NCBI GenBank assembly: GCA_015061545.1
Contig: SUWJ01000001.1
Coordinates: 1 to 64,000 of the forward strand
From: Lentisphaerota bacterium
GTDB taxonomy: Bacteria; Verrucomicrobiota; Lentisphaeria; Victivallales; Victivallaceae
Length of the DNA stretch: 64,000 nt
Direction of reading: 5' to 3'
Below are positions 26,138-33,492 of the stretch, in pieces (positions within the stretch are counted from its first letter, which is position 1; every line of letters begins with the position of its first letter). The translations under genes were made by a program, and so were the position numbers. A model generated the notes under the pieces. The model was given only the letters and a program-made list of their open reading frames with translations. It ran no database searches and was not told the DNA's origin.

Positions 26138-27643
26138 ATGAAGATAATTGATTGCCACGTTCATCCGCGCCCCGGACAGGGGTATGAAGCAGCTTTGCAG
26201 CATTTTCTGCAGCATATGATCGCTCACGGCATAGAGCGGATGATCGCATCGGATCTGGGCGATATCTGGCCCGAGTTTCCCGATTCCGCCACGCTGGCTG
26301 CTGCCAATGACCGTTTGCGCAAAGCAGCGCTTGAATCAAACGGCAGATTGGAGTATCTGGTATATATCAGCCCGGTACTGGATGATTGGGAAGCTGAATT
26401 CGATAAACATATCGCTGACGCCTGCGGAGTGAAACTCTGGATATCGCTGCGCCGGGCAGGAGAAACTTTTGAGCGTGCCATTGCGGTTCTGCGCAAAGCT
26501 GCATCGCTCAATAAAGCGGTATTGATCCACAGTTTTGACCGCACCGATGCGTTGCGCAATGGCGAGGTGGGGGGCGATGGAATCATTGAACTTGCCCGAG
26601 CCGTGCCTGAGTGCAGGATCGTAGCGGCGCATATGTGCGGAAACTGGCGGCGGGCAGTGGCAAGAGCGGAGAAGTTTCCTGAAAATGTTTATTTTGATAT
26701 TTCAGGCGGCTATCCTGAGCGGGGATCGGTGCGCAAATTTGTTGACGTTTTCGGTTGCAAACGAGTTCTGTTCGGCTCAGATGCCCCCGGGCGCTCCTTC
26801 GGTTCGCAGTTGAGCAAGTTGGATTTTACGGGGCAATTTACTCAGGATGAGCTGGAGGATATTCTCTACAATAACAGTATGCGGGTATTCAATTTGAAAG
26901 AATATCCTTTTGCCACCCCCGCTCCTGAACTGCCCGATTGGCAGCTGGATTACACGCAGGATAATTTCTGCTTTGTCGGGCAGGGGCGCTGGTGGGATCA
27001 TAAAGTAACTTGCGCCATGCTGACGGAAGAAGCGCGCAAAAACAAGGTTGAAGTGCTTTATACTGCCAGTCTGGAAGCATTGACCGCAGAGGATAAATAT
27101 TCTGCCAACCGCAGTTTCTGTAAAGAAGCTGCTGCTTACGACCGGATCAAGCCGCTGGCGGTAGTGGATTTGAACGATCCGGAAGCGTTTGAGCAGCTTG
27201 AAGCGTACAAAAAAGATTTTGCCGGAGTGTTGATTTCGCCTTATTTGCACGGTTATAAACTTGATTATACAGCATATAAGCACTATTTTGACCGTTGCAG
27301 TCAGCTGGCTTTGCCAATATGGATAAATGCAACTTTGAGCGATGACCGTTTCCGGGCGGAAGAGTTGACTACGCGGAATATAAAATTGGAAGAGATAACT
27401 GCTTTTATCGCTGCTGCTCCGCAGAATAAATATATTTTTCAGGGGGTGAATCCCTTGTTGGTTCTGGAGCAGGATCTGCCTGAATATGTTTATTTTGAAT
27501 GCAGCAAAGTGGCGGATGGCGAATATACCGCGGAAACCATTTGGCAATCGGAACGCAATATGGTAAAACATCTGCTGTTCGGCAGCGAATACCCGTTCCG
27601 CGACTATCACGGGGTAGCATCGGTATTGCATGGTGAGTTGTAA
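26138..27643 (+). CDS. Tandem amidohydrolase-family (TIM-barrel) protein
   Basis: A 501-residue protein with two amidohydrolase_2-like barrels. The first (residues 1-265) has the metal motif D-C-H-V-H (H7, H9), later A-H-M-C-G-N-W and the terminal L-F-G-S-D-A-P. The second (about 280-501) ends with L-F-G-S-E-Y-P-F-R-D-Y-H but has no H-x-H and no clear metal histidines, so it may be a non-catalytic copy. The family hydrolyses amide, ester or lactone bonds, or decarboxylates. AAGAGAG lies upstream of the ATG. It sits 74 nt downstream of the isochorismatase-like gene. Confidence 0.75.
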   Translation: MKIIDCHVHPRPGQGYEAALQHFLQHMIAHGIERMIASDLGDIWPEFPDSATLAAANDRLRKAALESNGRLEYLVYISPVLDDWEAEFDKHIADACGVKLWISLRRAGETFERAIAVLRKAASLNKAVLIHSFDRTDALRNGEVGGDGIIELARAVPECRIVAAHMCGNWRRAVARAEKFPENVYFDISGGYPERGSVRKFVDVFGCKRVLFGSDAPGRSFGSQLSKLDFTGQFTQDELEDILYNNSMRVFNLKEYPFATPAPELPDWQLDYTQDNFCFVGQGRWWDHKVTCAMLTEEARKNKVEVLYTASLEALTAEDKYSANRSFCKEAAAYDRIKPLAVVDLNDPEAFEQLEAYKKDFAGVLISPYLHGYKLDYTAYKHYFDRCSQLALPIWINATLSDDRFRAEELTTRNIKLEEITAFIAAAPQNKYIFQGVNPLLVLEQDLPEYVYFECSKVADGEYTAETIWQSERNMVKHLLFGSEYPFRDYHGVASVLHGEL

Positions 27644-27644
27644 A

Positions 27645-27953
27645 ATGCGGGGGCGGAATCTGCTTTTTTCTGTTGTTTTGCTGTTGATCGGATCAGCGGC
27701 GTTGATGGAGCAAGGTGCCGCGTTATGTCGGAAAACTTGCGCCGGGTAAATTTATCAGGATCAACGGCAAGATCGCAGGCCGCATTAACGGTGCCCGCAA
27801 TAATGGTAAGAACATAATGGAACTGGACATTGCAGAGCTTGACGGCAATGTCCAGTTCCCGCCGATGATGTTGTGTGCGATATTGTCGAAGCTGCGCCGC
27901 AGCTCAGGTGTTTGGAAGTATTGAACAATCTTTACTGGGCAAAACAGGATTGA
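27645..27953 (+). pseudogene. Decayed heparinase-like gene remnant (signal peptide joined to C-terminal tail)
   Basis: From ATG 27645 there is a signal-peptide-like start (basic M-R-G-R then L-L-F-S-V-V-L-L-L-I-G-S-A-A-L) that soon meets a stop. In the next frame, 27718-27863 encodes L-A-P-G-K-F-I-R-I-N-G-K-I-A-G, matching the C-terminal tail of the intact heparinase-like protein (L-A-V-G-K-F-I-R-I-N-G-E-F-A-G). At about 27864 the match returns to the first frame (D-V-V-C-D-I-V-E-A against T-I-V-D-I-C-E-A) and runs to TGA 27951-27953 with L-N-N-L-Y-W against L-S-N-I-N-W. Two frame changes and loss of the whole catalytic middle mark it as a pseudogene. Confidence 0.75.
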
Positions 27954-28021
27954 ATCACGTTGTTTTTTACGTTATCCGCAACTTTTATGCACAGTTGGTA
28001 AAAGAAAAATCAATTAAATAA

Positions 28022-28050
28022 TTGTAAAAATATTTTTGCTGTGCTATAAT
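28022..28050 (+). promoter_or_regulatory. Promoter of the exported nitroreductase gene
   Basis: TTGTAA (28022-28027), 17-nt spacer, TATAAT (28045-28050), preceded by TGTGC. Confidence 0.65.
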
Positions 28051-28098
28051 ATCCTTAACTGAAAAAAACGATGATCGAATCATCAAATGAGGTCTGAT

Positions 28099-28719
28099 AT
28101 GAAGAAATTGCTTTGCGGATCGCTTGCTTTGGTCTGCGCCGGATTGTTTGCGGCGGAAAAAACCGACGAAATCCCGCTGCCGACTCCGAATCTGAAAACC
28201 AATGTGTCGCTGAAGTTTGCTTTGGACAAACGGCGCACCAGCAGAACATTTGCCCCCCATGCGTTGAGCGAGCTGGATATATCCAATCTGCTCTGGGCTG
28301 CTTACGGCAGCAATCGCGCCGACGGCAAACGGACTGTTCCTGCCGCAATGGGAATTTACTCCATATCAATATATGCAGCATTGCCCGATGGCGTTTATCA
28401 GCATCTGCACGGTGATAATGTACTTAAGAAGGTCAGCTCCGAAGATGTCCGCAGCTTTTCCGACAGCCGCAAGATGGGTGCCAAAGCCCCCGTGGTGCTG
28501 ATAATGGTTGCCGATAAAGAGGCTTTCGGCGAAAAGGGCGGCAAATACGAGGCAATCGAAGCCGGGGCGATCATGCAGAATATTTATCTCTACTGCGCAG
28601 GCAATGGACTCAATACTGTAGTGTGCGGCAGCTTTGACGGAGAAAAACTTGCCAAAGCGCTTAAATTACCCGCCAGCAAATATGTGATTTTAACTCAAGT
28701 GGTCGGCTGCGGCCGCTGA
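28099..28719 (+). CDS. Exported nitroreductase-family protein
   Basis: A 206-residue FMN-type nitroreductase/SagB-like protein. A signal peptide (M-K-K-L-L-C-G-S-L-A-L-V-C-A-G-L-F-A-A) precedes the domain. Family signs are R-R-T-S-R-T-F (phosphate-binding arginines), L-S-E-L-D-I-S-N-L-L-W-A-A-Y-G and the C-terminal G-L-N-T-V-V-C-G-S-F. An in-frame ATG at 28087 is 12 nt upstream, but its own bases form the GAGG ribosome binding site for the ATG at 28099, which begins a proper signal peptide. FMN enzymes outside the cytoplasm are unusual; the substrate is unknown. Confidence 0.85.
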   Translation: MKKLLCGSLALVCAGLFAAEKTDEIPLPTPNLKTNVSLKFALDKRRTSRTFAPHALSELDISNLLWAAYGSNRADGKRTVPAAMGIYSISIYAALPDGVYQHLHGDNVLKKVSSEDVRSFSDSRKMGAKAPVVLIMVADKEAFGEKGGKYEAIEAGAIMQNIYLYCAGNGLNTVVCGSFDGEKLAKALKLPASKYVILTQVVGCGR

Positions 28720-28756
28720 AAAAATATTGTTTTTATATTGAGGGTTTTTATTTATT

Positions 28757-30016
28757 ATGCTTAAAATAGCTTGTGCTAAAGTAGATATAACTCCTGATGC
28801 CAGCGGTTGGATCGGCTTTATTGCCGCGCCGGCCAAGCTGCCGCCCCGCGACCCGCTGTTCGGAAGATTGTTTTTGCTGGAAGATGACACCAAATCCACT
28901 TTGCTGGTGTCGCTGGATTACGGCGGGCTTTACCTTTCTGCTCAGGATGATTGGCGCGAAGAACTGGCAGCGGCGATGGATATTCCTGTAAATCGGGTCA
29001 TACTGCATTGTGTGCATCAGCACGATACTCCGTTTGTCTGCATCGAAGCGTTCAAAGCCTACGATCCTGCGGTGGATCTGAGCTGGTTCGATAAAGTCAG
29101 GCGCAATGTCAAAGCTGCAGCGCTGACTTTGAAGGATAAATTGCAGAGTGTGGCGCGAATCGGTTGGAGCGAAACGCGGGTTTACGGTTATGCCTCCAAT
29201 CGGCGTGTGCCTATGCCTGATGGTTCTATTGCAGTACGGTTCAGCCGCTGCGGGGATCCTGCGGTAAAAAATAAACCGGTGGGAATCATTGACCCCATGC
29301 TCCGCACGCTCGGTTTTTATGGCAATGACGGCAAGATGATCGCAGCGTGGAGTTTTTATGGAACCCATCCGCAGGTTGCCAATACCGGGGAGCGTTTCGG
29401 CGCTGATGCTCCGGGCGAAGCCATGCGGCTTTTGGAAACAACTCAAGCTGGCGTAGTCCATTCGCTGTTCAACGGCTGCTTCGGCAACGTTACTGCGGGT
29501 AAGTACTCCGGAGATGATCTGGAAGAAAACATCCGGGTTTTCGGCAAAAAACTTGCCGATGCAATTACGCTTAATACGCAAGCGATGGAAACGGTTGAAG
29601 CCGACAGCTTTGACTGGCAGCAGGAAGTTTTTGATTTTCCTGCCCGCGAGTTTACCGAAGCGGATTATGAACGTTTGGGCAAGCATCATTTTACGCTGCC
29701 GCTGGCAATGCGCTGTGCCAGCGAATACGGAATCAAACGCGGTAACAAATATGCAGTCGAAATGCTTAAACTGGGCGCGGTGAAACTCTTCTTTGTTGAT
29801 GGTGAACTTTTCAGCGAATATGCTGTTTTTGCTCAGAGTCTGGCAGCGGATCAGAAACTTGCCATTGTCGGCAACTGCGGCGATACTTGTTTTTATATCG
29901 GCACAGCCGAAGCTTTGAGCAATCCCGAAGGGTACGAAGTCAACAGCTTTTGCCGGGTAAAACCTGAGTTTGAGGAAACCTTCAAGAATACATTGCGCAA
30001 AATGCTTGCAGAATAA
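28757..30016 (+). CDS. Neutral/alkaline ceramidase N-terminal-domain family protein
   Basis: A 419-residue protein matching the start of neutral ceramidases: A-K-V-D-I-T-P, then H-C-V-H-Q-H-D-T-P (zinc-type histidines, about residue 85-93), then S-F-Y-G-T-H-P-Q-V (about 200) and the G-C-F-G-N-V-T-A-G patch. It lacks the C-terminal Ig-like domain and has no signal peptide. Many such short homologues in Planctomycetes and Lentisphaerae lie in glycan clusters and probably act on something other than ceramide. It lies 37 nt after the nitroreductase gene. Confidence 0.8.
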   Translation: MLKIACAKVDITPDASGWIGFIAAPAKLPPRDPLFGRLFLLEDDTKSTLLVSLDYGGLYLSAQDDWREELAAAMDIPVNRVILHCVHQHDTPFVCIEAFKAYDPAVDLSWFDKVRRNVKAAALTLKDKLQSVARIGWSETRVYGYASNRRVPMPDGSIAVRFSRCGDPAVKNKPVGIIDPMLRTLGFYGNDGKMIAAWSFYGTHPQVANTGERFGADAPGEAMRLLETTQAGVVHSLFNGCFGNVTAGKYSGDDLEENIRVFGKKLADAITLNTQAMETVEADSFDWQQEVFDFPAREFTEADYERLGKHHFTLPLAMRCASEYGIKRGNKYAVEMLKLGAVKLFFVDGELFSEYAVFAQSLAADQKLAIVGNCGDTCFYIGTAEALSNPEGYEVNSFCRVKPEFEETFKNTLRKMLAE

Positions 30017-30027
30017 AGCATTTAAAA

Positions 30028-30055
30028 TTGAAAAAATCCTGTTTTGTGCTATCTT
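30028..30055 (+). promoter_or_regulatory. Promoter of the sodium symporter gene
   Basis: TTGAAA (30028-30033), 16-nt spacer, TATCTT (30050-30055), preceded by TGTGC. Confidence 0.45.
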
Positions 30056-30101
30056 AAAAAGTAATTTTTTCAGAAATGCACAAAATGGGATTTTTTATTT
30101 T

Positions 30102-31697
30102 ATGAGTCAGGCAAAACGTGAACATTGGGGCAGCACATGGGGGTTTATCATGGCGGCTGCCGGGTCAGCTATCGGTTTGGGAAATGTCTGGAGATTCCCG
30201 TATATTACAGGCATGAACGGTGGCGGCGCTTTTGTGCTGGTATATTTAGGGTGTATTCTGCTTATCGGTTTGCCGGTAATGCTGGCTGAATTTGCAATGG
30301 GACGGGCTTCCCAGAGCGATCCGATCGGCGCGTTCAAACATTTCAGCGGCGGCAGCGAAGTTATCAGCCGCATTTTTGCCGGATTCGGTATATTGCTGGC
30401 GGGATTGATCGCTTTGGTCAGCGGCAGTTACGGTCTGGCGGCGGTAGTAGCTTTGATCAGCGCTGCAATTTTCCGCTGGGGATTTGTGGTGGCAGGGGTG
30501 TTCTGTTCGCTGGTGGCTTTTCTGATCCTCTCTTATTATGCGGTGATCGGCGGCTGGATCTTGATTTATTCCTGGAAGTCTTTTGTGGGCGGGTTGAACT
30601 TTGCGGATACGGCGGCGTCAGGCTCCGCTTTCGGTGCGCTGGCAACCAACGGCTGGCTTTCCAGCCTGGGGATGATGCTTTATATACTCATTTGCGGATT
30701 TGTCTGCTTCTTCGGTGTTAAAAAAGGTGTTGAACTTGCCAGTAAACTTTTGATGCCTGTATTGTTTCTGCTGATAATCGTGCTGGTGGTTCGGGCGCTT
30801 ACGCTGGATGGTGCAGGCAAGGGGGTGGAGTTCTTCCTGAAACCGGATTTCAGTAAACTTTCGGTCCAAGGCGTGCTTGAAGCATTGGGCCACGCATTTT
30901 ATTCGCTGAGTCTGGGAATGGGGATATTGATAACCTACGGCAGCTATCTGCCGCGCAACCGCAATATTCTTTCGGCATCGCTTTGCATTGCTTTCTTTGA
31001 TACTTTGCTGGCTATTCTGGCGGGGTTGGCGATCTTCCCGGCGGTATTCGCTATGAATATGAGCCCCGCGCAAGGTCCGAGTCTGATCTTTCAGGTGCTG
31101 CCGATCACCTTCAACAGCATACCCGGTGCGCTGGGATGGCTTTGGAACGGAATTTTCTTTGTGCTGATGAGCATTGCAGCGCTGACCAGCGGTATAAGTC
31201 TGCTGGAGTGCGGAGTGGCTACTGTTATGCAGCACTCCAGAATCAGCCGCCGCTGGGCGGTGGTTGGATTGACTGTACTCTGTACGGCATTGGCGCTTTT
31301 AAGCGCATGGGGAGCGGCAGACTGGTCAAATCTTGAAGCGCTCAAGAGTGTTTTCAGCAATTTGTTCGGCTCGGTAAAAGGTTCATTCCTGGATGAACTT
31401 GACTATATTTGCTCCAACTGGATATTGCCGCTGGATGGTTTGGCGATCGCTATTTTTGTCGGTTGGATCTGGGGCGTAAGCGAGTGTTCGCGGGAGCTTT
31501 ACCGCTTTGGCGGAGCTGAGCCGATCAGCTTGCAGAAAACTAAAGATTTGCGCAGTATGCTTAAAAAGCAGATCCCGATTCGGGTCTGGTCGGTTTTTGT
31601 GCGGTTTATTGCCCCCGTGCTGGTATTGCTGACCTTCCTCTTTTCGGTAGGCGTGTTGGAAAATATCTTTGCCTGGGTGGGGAATCTCTTTAAATAA
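30102..31697 (+). CDS. Sodium:neurotransmitter symporter family (SNF/NSS) transporter
   Basis: A 531-residue LeuT-fold transporter with 12 predicted helices. The hallmark is G-S-A-I-G-L-G-N-V-W-R-F-P-Y in helix 1 (about residues 19-32), which holds the Na+ and substrate sites, followed by G-G-G-A-F. Bacterial members mostly take up amino acids. The frame extends 44 codons upstream over the promoter, but MSQAKREHWGSTWGF at ATG 30102 is the normal family start. It is followed by a terminator hairpin. Confidence 0.92.
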   Translation: MSQAKREHWGSTWGFIMAAAGSAIGLGNVWRFPYITGMNGGGAFVLVYLGCILLIGLPVMLAEFAMGRASQSDPIGAFKHFSGGSEVISRIFAGFGILLAGLIALVSGSYGLAAVVALISAAIFRWGFVVAGVFCSLVAFLILSYYAVIGGWILIYSWKSFVGGLNFADTAASGSAFGALATNGWLSSLGMMLYILICGFVCFFGVKKGVELASKLLMPVLFLLIIVLVVRALTLDGAGKGVEFFLKPDFSKLSVQGVLEALGHAFYSLSLGMGILITYGSYLPRNRNILSASLCIAFFDTLLAILAGLAIFPAVFAMNMSPAQGPSLIFQVLPITFNSIPGALGWLWNGIFFVLMSIAALTSGISLLECGVATVMQHSRISRRWAVVGLTVLCTALALLSAWGAADWSNLEALKSVFSNLFGSVKGSFLDELDYICSNWILPLDGLAIAIFVGWIWGVSECSRELYRFGGAEPISLQKTKDLRSMLKKQIPIRVWSVFVRFIAPVLVLLTFLFSVGVLENIFAWVGNLFK

Positions 31698-31727
31698 CCA
31701 ATCGCAATAATTAAAAAACTTTTATCC

Positions 31728-31768
31728 GCGCTTTTCTTTTCGGACTTGACAAAAAGAAAAGCGCTTTT
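31728..31768 (+). terminator. Terminator after the sodium symporter
   Basis: GCGCTTTTCTTTT (31728-31740) pairs with AAAAGAAAAGCGC (31752-31764), followed by TTTTG. The short gap to the convergent epmA gene suggests it may serve both strands. Confidence 0.7.
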
Positions 31769-31814
31769 GTGTTAAAAAGAATACGGCAGTTGCTTCAGGA
31801 TCGAAGTTGAACTT

Positions 31815-32774
31815 TCAGAAAAGGACTTCCGATATATCAGACGCGTTTACCGCGATCATTGCCAGACGGTCAAAACCCAGCGCGCAGCCGCTGCAAACGG
31901 GCAGGGCATTGCGGCGGAGTACATCGTTGAAGGCAGCTGGTTCTCCATATTCTGCAGCTCCGCGCTGACGGCGGAATTCGCGGGATTTCTCAAACCGCTC
32001 CAACTGTTCAGCTCCATTGGTAAGTTCGCCGTAGGCGTTGGCAAGTTCCACGCCTTCGATATAAAGTTCCCAGCGTTCTGCCACCGTTGGATCGGCAGCT
32101 GAAAGTTGGGCAAGGCTTGCCCGATTGGCTGGGTAGTTGGTAAGATAGGTCAAACGCCCCCGCCCCAGCTGCGGCTCGATGGCGGTGACCATCAGTTCAT
32201 CAAAGCAATCCTGTTGATCGGCTTCAATCATACTCATCGGGCAGTAGCGCTCAAAGGCCTCTGCCACAGTTATTATTTCGGGCGGCGCGGTAAGATCCAC
32301 GCACCTGCCGTGAAAATCAAGCGTATTTGCCTGCAATACTTTCCGCAGCGAGCTGCAGATCATATCGGTGGTAAATTGCATCAATTCCCGATAATTGCAG
32401 CCGGTTATATAATACTCCAGCATCGTGAATTCTTCCCGATGTTTCCAACCGTGTTCATCGGCACGGAAGCAGGGGCCGAACTGGTAGATCTTCGGAAAAC
32501 CTGCCGCCAGCAGAACTTTCATTTCCAGTTCAGGCGAAGGCCGCAGGAACTTCCCGGCGGCTTCAATGCAGTCAATATATTCTTCCGGCGCAGGTCCTGC
32601 AATTCGTACAGGCGTGTCAACTTCCAGAAAACCGCGTTCGTCAAAAAACTCCCGCATAAGTTTTTTCAGCATGGCACGCTGCTGCAGATTGCCTTGGGGC
32701 GGTACATAAAAAACCGTTCCGGATGTCTGATCCGGAACGGCTGATGTAAAGTCTTGAGCCATAGTCAAAAGCAA
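31815..32774 (-). CDS. epmA: EF-P--(R)-beta-lysine ligase EpmA (PoxA/GenX)
   Basis: A 319-residue class II lysyl-tRNA synthetase-like enzyme without the anticodon-binding domain, which attaches lysine (usually beta-lysine) to EF-P. Motif 2 region F-R-A-D-E-H-G-W-K-H-R-E-E-F-T-M-L-E-Y-Y and motif 3 region C-S-G-C-A-L-G-F-D-R-L are clear. It directly follows efp on the same strand. A TTG at 32774, abutting the efp stop and 5 nt after AAGG, is the assumed start; an ATG at 32762 is the alternative. No EpmB (lysine 2,3-aminomutase) gene is in the window. Confidence 0.93.
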   Translation of the reverse strand: MLLTMAQDFTSAVPDQTSGTVFYVPPQGNLQQRAMLKKLMREFFDERGFLEVDTPVRIAGPAPEEYIDCIEAAGKFLRPSPELEMKVLLAAGFPKIYQFGPCFRADEHGWKHREEFTMLEYYITGCNYRELMQFTTDMICSSLRKVLQANTLDFHGRCVDLTAPPEIITVAEAFERYCPMSMIEADQQDCFDELMVTAIEPQLGRGRLTYLTNYPANRASLAQLSAADPTVAERWELYIEGVELANAYGELTNGAEQLERFEKSREFRRQRGAAEYGEPAAFNDVLRRNALPVCSGCALGFDRLAMIAVNASDISEVLF

Positions 32775-33341
32775 TTACGCCTTGCTGACGCGTTCGGCAT
32801 ATTCCCCGGTACGGGTATCGACTTTGACAATGTCGCCTTCGTTGATGAACAAAGGCACCATGATTTCGTAACCATTGTCCAGCTTGGCAGGCTTCATAAC
32901 GTTGGTGGCGGTATCGCCGCGGGCACCGGGTTCGGTATGCACGATCTCTTTTTCGATAAAGGTCGGCAGCGTGATTTCGATGGGCTGACCGTTGAAAAGC
33001 AGGATCTTGCAGAGGCTGTCTTCAATCAGGAAGTAGACCTGATCGCCCAGCATTTCGGCGTGAACGCGCATTTCTTCATAGGTTTCCGCATCGCTGAATA
33101 CATACATATCGCCTTCAGCGTAGGAGTAATACATTTCGCGTTCTTCCAGGTCGGGCTTTTCGATCTTATCGGTGGGGCGGTAGGTTTTTTCCATCCCGGC
33201 GCCGTTGATCATGTTCTTCATTTTGCAGCGGTAAAGGGCGGTGCCTTTGCCGGGTTTGCAGAATTCAAATTCGGTGATTGCCCACGGGGCTCCGTCGATC
33301 TGGATCTTCAGACCCTTCTTCAGGTCAGACGCATTGTACAT
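32775..33341 (-). CDS. efp: Translation elongation factor P
   Basis: EF-P relieves ribosome stalling at polyproline. The 188-residue protein has the KOW-like domain 1 with the modification loop C-K-P-G-K-G-T-A (lysine 32), followed by two OB domains ending in V-D-T-R-T-G-E-Y-A-E-R. The loop lysine is the expected target of EpmA encoded immediately downstream. GGAG lies 9 nt before the ATG. Confidence 0.97.
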   Translation of the reverse strand: MYNASDLKKGLKIQIDGAPWAITEFEFCKPGKGTALYRCKMKNMINGAGMEKTYRPTDKIEKPDLEEREMYYSYAEGDMYVFSDAETYEEMRVHAEMLGDQVYFLIEDSLCKILLFNGQPIEITLPTFIEKEIVHTEPGARGDTATNVMKPAKLDNGYEIMVPLFINEGDIVKVDTRTGEYAERVSKA

Positions 33342-33393
33342 ACTTAAAAATCTCCATAGTTGAGTTTTATGTGTTTAAACCACTTATCCTGAT

Positions 33394-33422
33394 AATATAT
33401 ACCCGTTTCTTAATTTTTTCAA
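33394..33422 (-). promoter_or_regulatory. Promoter of efp-epmA
   Basis: On the minus strand TTGAAA (33422-33417), 17-nt spacer, TATATT (33399-33394). Confidence 0.65.
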
Positions 33423-33429
33423 GTCAGAA

Positions 33430-33458
33430 TGGCAAAAACTATTGAGTTGTGTTATATT
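33430..33458 (+). promoter_or_regulatory. Probable promoter of the MATE exporter gene
   Basis: TGGCAA (33430-33435), 17-nt spacer, TATATT (33453-33458), with TGTG just before the -10. The -35 is weak. Confidence 0.4.
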
Positions 33459-33492
33459 ATTACACTGTTTTTAATCAAAAAAAGAGCTTTGT

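Noticed and set aside
27715-27924. A 69-residue small gene
   Set aside because: It is the middle frame of a broken heparinase-like tail, with matching sequence continuing in another frame at both sides.
28087-28098. Upstream ATG of the nitroreductase
   Set aside because: Its bases provide the GAGG ribosome binding site for the ATG at 28099, which opens a normal signal peptide.
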